Assembly (NCBI GenBank): GCA_024811115.1
Contig: JAKOGH010000813.1
Coordinates: 1-14,673, forward strand
Direction: 5' to 3'
DNA: 14,673 nt
DNA from: Terana coerulea
Lineage: Eukaryota; Basidiomycota; Agaricomycetes; Polyporales; Phanerochaetaceae
The translations under genes were made by a program, and so were the position numbers. How positions within the stretch are numbered: the first letter of the stretch is position 1; each line of letters starts with the position of its first letter. The notes under the pieces were generated by a model that saw only the letters and a program-made list of their open reading frames with translations, ran no database searches and had not been told where the DNA came from. Below are positions 8,849-14,673 of the stretch, in pieces.

Positions 8849-10054
8849 ATGAATATGTATACCGTCCACCGTGACACGACTGCGCCAAGGACCTCGACTC
8901 TGAATCCGAGAGGTCTGCACATGCCGCAGGAGCTCACCGATTGCATTATGGATGGTCTGAAAGACGACAAACAATCGCTGAAGAACTGTTCCCTCACCTG
9001 TGTTGCCATGCTTCCGCGCAGTTCTAAGCTCCTATTCCGCGTCCTCAAGGTCCGGACATGCCGCCTGGAGGGTTTCCTGGCGGTCCTAATGTCGTCAAAG
9101 CGGCTATCTCAGAACATACTCAATTTCGCATTGCTCGAGCATGGAGAGAACCAAGCAAGACCTGCCACCGTATACGGCCTCGTCCTATCGCTGCCAAGGC
9201 TGCATAGCCTACACTTCGAGGGGAAGTTCAACGAATTCTCGCCCAGCTCCACGCTTCCGCCACGAGCCCACCGCCGCACGCTGAAATACCTGCGATTCAG
9301 TTTCTTCCAGATTGACCTACTCGAGTGCGTTTTGGAGCTGTTCGCCTGCATTGACATCCTCCAAATAGAAGGTTCCTATACAAGCGGAAGCATGTTGGAT
9401 CACAGGATCGCTGGATGCGTCAGGAACGCAACCATCGCCTTCGAACCCCAATGGTATCCTGGTCTGGAACAGGTCCTGCAGCCTTCGGCCTTGTTGCGTC
9501 TGTCCCTCGCATTTGCGGCTTCCGGTTACTTTAATTCACAGCACGTCGACCGTTGCTTGCAGACGCTGGGGAAGAGCATCGAGCACCTTGGCTTGGACAT
9601 GAGCAAAAGTGGAGCATCTATCTATTTGCCTAGTACAGGTCCGTTCAGTCACCGTCACTCGAGGTCTTCATGTTGATAATGACCTTGCAAAATCATAGCC
9701 TTTCCAAGCCTGAAGAACTGTACGACACTACAGACAGTCACCGTCACGACTCCACACCTAGATGTTGCTACGAACTCAGCATGGTCAGCTGCTGTTGCCG
9801 TCATGGCTTCCTTACCGCGCCAAATACGCCATATCATCCTTATCCTTTGCATGGAGCTGAGCATAAAATATCTCGACCTTGTACAGTACGTCTCGGAACG
9901 TTGGGATTGGAAGCGACTAGAGGGAAGTCTAAACCGTTGTAGTGTTTTGGGGATATTAGAGATCCGAATCCAGACAGGGAATGGCATGCGGTCTATGGCA
10001 GAGCATGCGGGATTACAAAGACATCATCCGAGACAGATTGTTACCGCGCTATAA
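8849..10054 (+). CDS. F-box protein with LRR-like C-terminal region
   Basis: The F-box lies at about residues 28-65: MPQELTDCIMDGL, then SLKNCSLTCVAMLPRSSKLLF. This matches the LPxELxDxIIDxL…LxxCSLxCxAWLPRS form of polypore F-box families, with the usual Trp of the CxAW motif replaced by Met. LRR-like strands follow (LPRLHSLHFEGKF, RTLKYLRFSFFQIDLLE, SIEHLGLDM, SLKNCTTLQTVTV). The frame hits TGA at 9674, but the same frame resumes after an intron. Donors at 9633 (GTACAG) or 9639 (GTCCGT) both join in frame to the acceptor CATAG ending 9698, giving a 66- or 60-nt intron. With the first donor the protein has 379 residues and ends …RQIVTAL at TAA 10052. ATG 8855 is an equally possible start. It would be a substrate adaptor of an SCF ubiquitin ligase; the target is unknown. 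It converges on the hydrophobin gene. Confidence 0.68.
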
Positions 10055-10306
10055 ATGTCTGGTCATATTCACGTAGGGTAAACAGATTGCAGAGCGCATA
10101 GCATAGTAGCGTGATGGAACTCGCTCTCGTGGTTGTATTATATTTGCATACATGGTCATACAGGATCACTAGCACATCTCAATCAATCATGCTCCAGGCT
10201 TTGCACTATCAACGTCGCCTCAGCTAACAAGCAAGGTCCTTGACGAGATACACTTACCATCGGGGTCACCACATTGCACTATCTGGTGAAACTCATCGCG
10301 AGGCTT

Positions 10307-10745
10307 TTAGGTGGAAATTGGGACGCAGCCGACACCGATGGAGTTCTGTGAAGGGAGATCAGCAAGTCTATCATGCGTAACGAGGGTGTCTAGACGTACG
10401 ATAACACCGTTGGTGCAAGAGACGGTGGTGCCGCTGCACGCAGAGCCGGAGCCGACGCCCACGACGCTGATGGGGCTGCAAGTCAACCCAATCACGCCGG
10501 AGATGTCGCTGACGCTGATGCCAATGCTCTTCAAGATGGCCGTACCAGCAGCAGAGGTGGCCTGGTCGGTGGGTCAGTGAAGAGCATCGCTAAGTGAACA
10601 CAAGACATACCGGCTCGGTGCTTGCGCAGCAGGCAGTGGTGGGGGCCTTTGGCCCGGGAGCAGTGACACCGCCGATGCTGACGGGTGTGGCGACCGCAAG
10701 AACGGGGAGGGCAAGGGCGGAGAACGCGAGGAGACGAGAGAACAT
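10307..10745 (-). CDS. Class I-type hydrophobin with six cysteines
   Basis: Exons in transcript order: 10745-10611, 10561-10400, 10345-10307, all joined in phase 0, 111 residues. Intron 1 (10562-10610, 49 nt) is GTATGT with CTGAC and CCAG; intron 2 (10346-10399, 54 nt) is GTACGT with CTGAT and ACAG. Residues 1-20 form a signal peptide (MFSRLLAFSALALPVLAVAT). The family core is unmistakable: CC at 39-40, then GLTCSPISVVGVGSGSAC, then SGTTVSC and SIGVGCVPIST. Hydrophobins are small secreted proteins that assemble into amphipathic films on hyphae and spores. The oddity is that canonical members have eight Cys: C1-C2C3-C4-C5-C6C7-C8. Here nothing replaces C1 upstream of CC (KAPTTACC), and C6 is Ser (VSC where CC is expected), leaving six. 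Spacings are C3-x33-C4-x13-C5-x5-S-C7-x11-C8. A TATA box lies 68 bases upstream. Confidence 0.92.
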
Positions 10746-10812
10746 CTTGTTTCGTTGATTTCAAGAGACACTTGGGACGGTTTGCTGAAGACGCAACTCG
10801 TTTCAACAACCA

Positions 10813-10818
10813 TTTATA
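10813..10818 (-). promoter_or_regulatory. TATA box of the hydrophobin gene
   Basis: On the - strand the sequence reads AGTATAAATGG, with TATAAA 68 bases before the hydrophobin ATG at 10745. An out-of-frame ATG overlaps the TATA box (10813-10811) and should lie upstream of the transcription start. Confidence 0.6.
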
Positions 10819-11632
10819 CTGGAGAGACTGAATGGCATACCTTGGGTAGTCACCGGGCCACCAGTTGCACGAAGTTCTCCATCATGGTTGCGGAGCGCAT
10901 GCCCTAACCCTCCACAGCACGAGGTCGAGAAAAACAGCTTTGCCTTCGCCGAACTGGTTCTCATGCCTGTTCATGTCGGCAGTGAGAGTTGTGCTATGTC
11001 TGGCTGCCTGGAGACTTCGATATACAGTAGTGGAGCAGTGCATCACGTCAACCTGGGGATAGTGATAGCGGCATGCATTGGCCATGAATATGCATCTATT
11101 TCGAGCAGAGGGGTGGTGGATGGAGCCTCCCGACAGCGAAGCCGCAGACATGTCTCCTTGGTCGGCGAGAATAGATTAGCCACCGCGGAGCGCGAGGGTA
11201 ATTATTCTCGGTACTAATCATCTGGATAAGTCCGCATTTCATATTGACCCATTTGAATGAAAGATGACATACTTACTACGTCAAGGGTAGAGCGCGAGGT
11301 GACTGCATGGACCACTCGTCCCCTTTCCGTCGACTGCGATTTTGAAATGCAAATGGAACATGGTCGGTCGTTGCTGCGTTGCTGCCTGCGCCACGGAGAT
11401 ATGCAGACGGCGTGGTGGCGTCGAAAGCTCTTGAGTGAGGCAATTGGCTGTCGAAATGGCCTGTCGCCTTAGAGTTTGCTTAGAGTGGTCAACATATGCA
11501 TTTGTTGACACTTTATGGTAGATAATACAGTACCCTTCATGGACGAGCTGCAAAGAGTCCGTTTCCTTGCACGACTCCAAGGCTTACTACACCTAGCCCC
11601 AAGGATGCCACCGCCCCTACTACCATGTCTGA
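10819..11632. other. Hydrophobin upstream region, no gene seen
   Basis: Overlapping frames of about 90-109 codons occur on both strands at 10882-11217 and 11281-11580. None has a recognisable domain or splice structure, and the longest (+, 10888) opens with TTG. The part next to the TATA box is likely hydrophobin promoter. Confidence 0.4.
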
Positions 11633-12070
11633 TCACGGGTGTACTGTCGCAATCTTGTCCAAATCGTCCGAATTCACGAGGCTGTTCACTAGCCGATCTT
11701 TGGCATCTTGAAGAGCCTTCGCGTGACCGATCTTAGCAACACCCAAACAGATCCCTCGAACCTCCAAACTTTGAAGGTGACTGTATCTCCGTGGAGTATC
11801 GCACAAGGAAGCCGTGAGGTATGGGAGTACCTCATTGAACGCAGACGAGATCCAGAGGTTGACGCGGATGGTGTTCAAGCTCGGGGCATGTAAGGAAGTG
11901 CCCGCTTGCAGATAAATTCGCAAAACTAGGCCAGCAGCGCCTATCAGCGTAAAGGCACGGGATGCGTGTCGAAGTTGTACGACGAGGTGCGCGCATCGGC
12001 GCGCAAGCGCCCATGGACTCGCCGCGGCTGCGCCACAAAGGCTGCTAGCTCCGTCTCTTAGTACGGGCAC
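11633..12070 (-). other. LRR-like open frame without ATG
   Basis: A 145-codon - strand frame is preceded by TAA and opens with GTG, so it is not a complete gene as it stands. Its distal two thirds has LRR-like character (APSLNTIRVNLWISS, SHLQSLEVRGICLGV, then LQDAKDRLVNSLVNSDDLDK before TGA), similar in feel to the C-terminal half of F-box genes in this window. An acceptor-like AGCTAGCAG near 12043 could start an exon. On the + strand, 11708-11893 is also LRR-like (SLRVTDLSNT, NLQTLKVTV), and one of the two must be a shadow. I think it is a remnant or a chance frame. Confidence 0.2.
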
Positions 12071-12177
12071 CGTTTACCCTTTTTGCCTTCGTTACGGCCC
12101 CTTGTCCCTTAATTACGATGCCCGGTATCGAGTCACCTTCATTTCCTTATATTCCTGCACTTCGCATCCATCACACT

Positions 12178-12347
12178 CAGTGACTTTCCCACATCCTGAG
12201 CGTGCGTATACCTTTGCCTTTCACGGACATTCCTTGTACTTACTCGCTCGCACTCTACAGTACAGTCTGATAGTCTGTTGATTAGGTAACTACATATACA
12301 GTGACTTTCCCACATCCTGAGCTACAGTCTGATAGTCTGTTGATTAG
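12178..12347 (+). repeat. Duplicated block whose second copy lacks a GT-AG segment
   Basis: Block A (24 bp, CAGTGACTTTCC... to GAGC) occurs at 12178-12201 and 12299-12322. Block B (25 bp, TACAGTCTGATAG... to GATTAG) occurs at 12261-12285 and 12323-12347. All copies are perfect. In the first copy A and B are separated by 59 bp (12202-12260) that begins GTGCGT and ends CTACAG; in the second they are fused directly. The junction is unambiguous, since the flanking bases do not allow sliding. Block B copy 1 is followed by GTAACT and block A copy 1 is preceded by ACTCAG, so A and B look like small exons on the + strand. The sequence before A is pyrimidine-rich (12120-12177). The second copy ends 2 bp before the stop codon of the - strand F-box gene. 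Confidence 0.9.
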
Positions 12348-12349
12348 CC

Positions 12350-13342
12350 TCACGCGCGTCCGCCTTGCGAGCCGGACCCTTGCGAACCAAAGTATCTGCG
12401 GATATCTTTGTTAATGCGGCCGAGAGCACTCACGTCAGGGTGGTCCACTTTGAACTCGAAGTGTTTCAGGCGCGCGCAAAGGCTTAATGATGATAGCGCG
12501 TCGGCTTTCAGAACTAAGATCAGAACCGTACTTATGAGAAGCAGCCGCACATACCAACCTCGATACGATACCTGCCAGTTTGATGAGCCGGGGCGTAGGT
12601 TGAGGCGTTCAACCTTCGGCGAAAACTTGTATAACAGTAGATTGATCCTCTCAATGTCGCGCCTATTAAACCCAATACAGGCTATAGAAGATGGAAGTAC
12701 GAGGTTCTTTAGGACATCTAGGGCACCAGAGTGGAAGCTCCTGTTCAGCACAAGCGATCTTGTAGGCAAGACCATCCCATCATGGCCCGAATCATACTCC
12801 CGAGGCACCGGCGGTGGCAGAGCGTAAACGATTGAGTCAAGTTCTAGGACTTCTACGTGTTTGAAAGGTCGTAAGAAAGGTTCCAGCAACTCGGCGTTGA
12901 GACCGGAAAGCTTGAAATGCGCAAGTTGGTGGCGAGGAGAAAGCTTGGGCAATGAGATAGCCGGGAACTGGCGTGGAGACGATGTGCTGGCAAATAGCTC
13001 CAAGAACCGTAGACACGGGAGGGTAAGGAATAGGTCGTCCACGAAGAGTGTGAAGTCGACTGGTCCATTGATTGTAAGTTCAACGATATTGGACGATAGC
13101 CGCTTGGATTCCTGGGCACATACAAGGAAAGCCTCCACTTCCGATGGGTGGATCTCAACATATTTGAGAAAATGTTTTGAGCTTCGAGAAGTCCAAGCCC
13201 GAGATACGCAGGTGCAATTTGAGAGCGTGCGCCTGTCTACAAAGGTTGTGCCGCGGCTCGAGAACTGGTCGATGATGTGGTCGGTGATTTCCTGCGGTAG
13301 CCAGCCGCTTTGTGCCGCTTCCTCCGCTGCAGCCGATACCAT
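12350..13342 (-). CDS. F-box protein with LRR-like C-terminal region
   Basis: From ATG 13342 the frame gives 330 residues; an in-frame ATG at 13369 would add MPALTRQST. Residues 1-60 hold the F-box: WLPQEITDHIIDQF, then TLSNCTCVSRAWTSRSSKHF. LRR-like strands follow (LSSNIVELTING, LPCLRFLELFAS, QLAHFKLSGL, PFKHVEVLELDSI, KVERLNLRPGS, ARLKHFEFKVDHPD). The end is GSQGSGSQGGRA before TGA. Role by family: SCF ubiquitin-ligase adaptor, target unknown. A hydrophobic run (WYVRLLLISTVLILVLK) interrupts the pattern. It coincides with a possible 45-nt in-frame intron at 12514-12558 (GTTGGT to TCTTAG); splicing it would leave 315 residues and remove most of that run. No TATA box was seen upstream. The open frame extends 5' to 13447 but without another ATG. 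Confidence 0.75.
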   Translation of the reverse strand: MVSAAAEEAAQSGWLPQEITDHIIDQFSSRGTTFVDRRTLSNCTCVSRAWTSRSSKHFLKYVEIHPSEVEAFLVCAQESKRLSSNIVELTINGPVDFTLFVDDLFLTLPCLRFLELFASTSSPRQFPAISLPKLSPRHQLAHFKLSGLNAELLEPFLRPFKHVEVLELDSIVYALPPPVPREYDSGHDGMVLPTRSLVLNRSFHSGALDVLKNLVLPSSIACIGFNRRDIERINLLLYKFSPKVERLNLRPGSSNWQVSYRGWYVRLLLISTVLILVLKADALSSLSLCARLKHFEFKVDHPDVSALGRINKDIRRYFGSQGSGSQGGRA

Positions 13343-13864
13343 GGTACTCTGTCTTGTTAGAGCTGGCATACGTACGTGTAATATGTATGCATATACGGCG
13401 CGTGGCAAACGGGGCGCAAGTGAGGCAAGGCACGATTGTCTACACACAGGTAGTTAATGCGCAACTCTCGAGGCCAATTCCATGATCACAGACTTACTCA
13501 CATTACAAGGCGTCTGCACCGTCCAGAATTCCAGACCGTGTCTTGGCGTGTAGCGGTCAAGCGCACAGAATTGAGTTCGGATCGAGGGAAGGAAGCAAGA
13601 AGGGAGTAAGCGTTATTCTTCAGCGCAAGCGCTATTGAATCGCTGGAAATGCGTGCTGCGTGCGTAGGCCGGCGGCTTGCTGTGGCGCGAGGGTACAACG
13701 ACTGAATACACGAACACTCGTGAGGATAAAAGTTAGTTCATGAGATGCGAATGCCGTACCTCGTGCTATACCGCGTCTAATCCGCATTTATGGAATGCAA
13801 AGTGCCTCCACAAGCCTTCCGGAGCACAGAACCAGCAAGTGTGAGGGCTGATGAGGGTGAGGGC
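13343..13864. other. F-box gene upstream region, no gene seen
   Basis: No supportable gene. Frames at 13498-13698 (-) and 13766-13957 (-) are short and show no domain. A CTCTAACAAGACAG stretch on the - strand just before the F-box gene start resembles a branch point and acceptor, so a short upstream exon is possible. Confidence 0.35.
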
Positions 13865-13910
13865 GAGTCGGTGCCAGCGCTTAGACCAAGCGCTAGGCAC
13901 CTTCGGACTC
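13865..13910. repeat. Long interrupted hairpin
   Basis: Three nested stems surround a 5-nt loop (AGACC): GAGTC/GACTC (13865-13869 with 13906-13910), GGTGCC/GGCACC (13870-13875 with 13896-13901) and AGCGCTT/AAGCGCT (13876-13882 with 13888-13894). They are interrupted only by a bulged A at 13895 and TTCG at 13902-13905, all on one side. That is 18 paired bases. It has no terminator-like U tract and is not tRNA-like. Confidence 0.7.
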
Positions 13911-13938
13911 CCTCGGCAATAGCCGTTACCACAAGGAG

Positions 13939-14205
13939 GTGCTTGGAGAGGACACATTTACCCACGCTTCCTTCCGCTGTGACGCCGTCTACGGTACGGG
14001 ATGCACCCCATGTAAAGCTCTGTTCTGCCAGGGCTTGACGGCTTTCGATTTTCGGAGTTCTTTCCTTGCGATAATCAACGGGGAGCTGCTGGCATGCTGG
14101 TCTCACTGGCCTAGGGCAAGACTGTGCGCCAGTCTGCCACACGTCCATGGTGTATTTGCAAATGTCAAGGTGCTGGTTCTACGACCTGCTCTGGTATCTC
14201 ATTGA
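13939..14205 (+). other. Weak LRR-like open frame
   Basis: An 88-codon + frame without ATG at its left end carries SSFLAIINGELLACWSHWPR and then LPHVHGVFANVKVLVLRPAL, ending at TGA. The second part resembles the LPxVxxVFxNVxxLxL strands of polypore F-box families, but no F-box is visible. A 123-codon ATG-started antisense frame (13777-14148) overlaps it and shows no domain. I read this as a possible remnant, not a gene. Confidence 0.2.
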
Positions 14206-14673
14206 ACCTAATGCAGCATCTATGCTTCCACCATATAAATTATGATTTTGTAGACATGATCATTTCTGAACTATATGAAGCGGCTCAACCAAGCCGTGGC
14301 TTCATAGCCAACAGAGGACTTTCCAAGCCCCACTATCCACCTCTGGACGGGAGACGAGGGGTTCTGATAGCCATCCGATAACCTTCTTGACATCCTCGAG
14401 GCTTTGGATTGTGCGGTGCGTCCAACTCTACTCGCCCGGGGATCTTTGCGCTTGAACGGTCCGGCCAACGCCCCGGTCCTAGGTCTGTGGGAACAGCAAT
14501 GTGTCAGCACCGCATCGATGCATTTCGCAGCTCAGGACGACTTTTCCTAGTCCTCCTCTCTTCGCCGACCCGTACGTGCCTGCAGTTTATGCTTTCACGA
14601 TGTTAACGGCGTGACGGCTTCGCCATCCAGATTCGAGAGACTCTGCGTTCAACATGCCAGCGACTGCAGCAGA
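14206..14673. other. Right-end region, nothing firm
   Basis: A + frame running from about 14372 (just after TGA-TAG) to TAG near 14550 reads LLDILEALDCAVRPTLLARG and then VLGLWEQQCVSTASM. It has an exon-like composition but no ATG and no convincing splice sites. It may belong to a gene extending beyond the window. Confidence 0.25.

Noticed and set aside
10888..11217. 109-codon + ORF upstream of the hydrophobin gene
   Set aside because: Opens with TTG, overlaps an equally long antisense frame, and has no domain.

Overview
The window looks like nuclear DNA of a filamentous basidiomycete, most likely an agaricomycete of the polypore kind. The grounds are: a class I hydrophobin gene; a four-helix MARVEL-like membrane protein gene with three short introns; several F-box/leucine-rich-type genes of the kind that is greatly expanded in Polyporales; and many 45-70 nt GT-AG introns with CTRAY-like branch points. 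The group assignment is inference from gene types and intron style, not a database match.

Layout. 1-1549 has no convincing gene. A TATA box at 1550 precedes a three-exon + strand hypothetical gene (1719-2382). 2383-3082 is empty apart from chance ORFs. A TATA box at 3083 and a possible 5' UTR intron lead into a decayed F-box gene (3270-4484): its F-box and C-terminal half are readable, but stops and frame changes break it. 5431-6254 holds a TATA box and an intact four-exon gene for a 178-residue tetraspan protein. 6255-7660 is mostly featureless. 7661-7858 and 8155-8385 are exon-like + strand fragments. 8849-10054 is a two-exon F-box gene. Convergent to it, 10307-10745 (- strand) is a three-exon hydrophobin gene with its own TATA box. 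10820-12177 is mostly empty except for a doubtful - strand LRR-like ORF. 12178-12347 is an unusual duplicated block. 12350-13342 (- strand) is a third F-box gene, whose stop codon lies 2 bp from that block. The right end has a long interrupted hairpin (13865-13910) and weak LRR-like fragments.

No operon-like logic links the genes. The F-box loci would be substrate-recognition subunits of SCF ubiquitin ligases. The hydrophobin coats hyphae or spores. The MARVEL-like protein sits in a membrane. The two observations most worth checking are (a) the 12178-12347 block, where a second copy of two short blocks lacks exactly a 59-bp GT...AG segment present in the first copy, as if made from spliced RNA; and (b) the hydrophobin, which lacks cysteines 1 and 6, the two that pair with each other in canonical hydrophobins.
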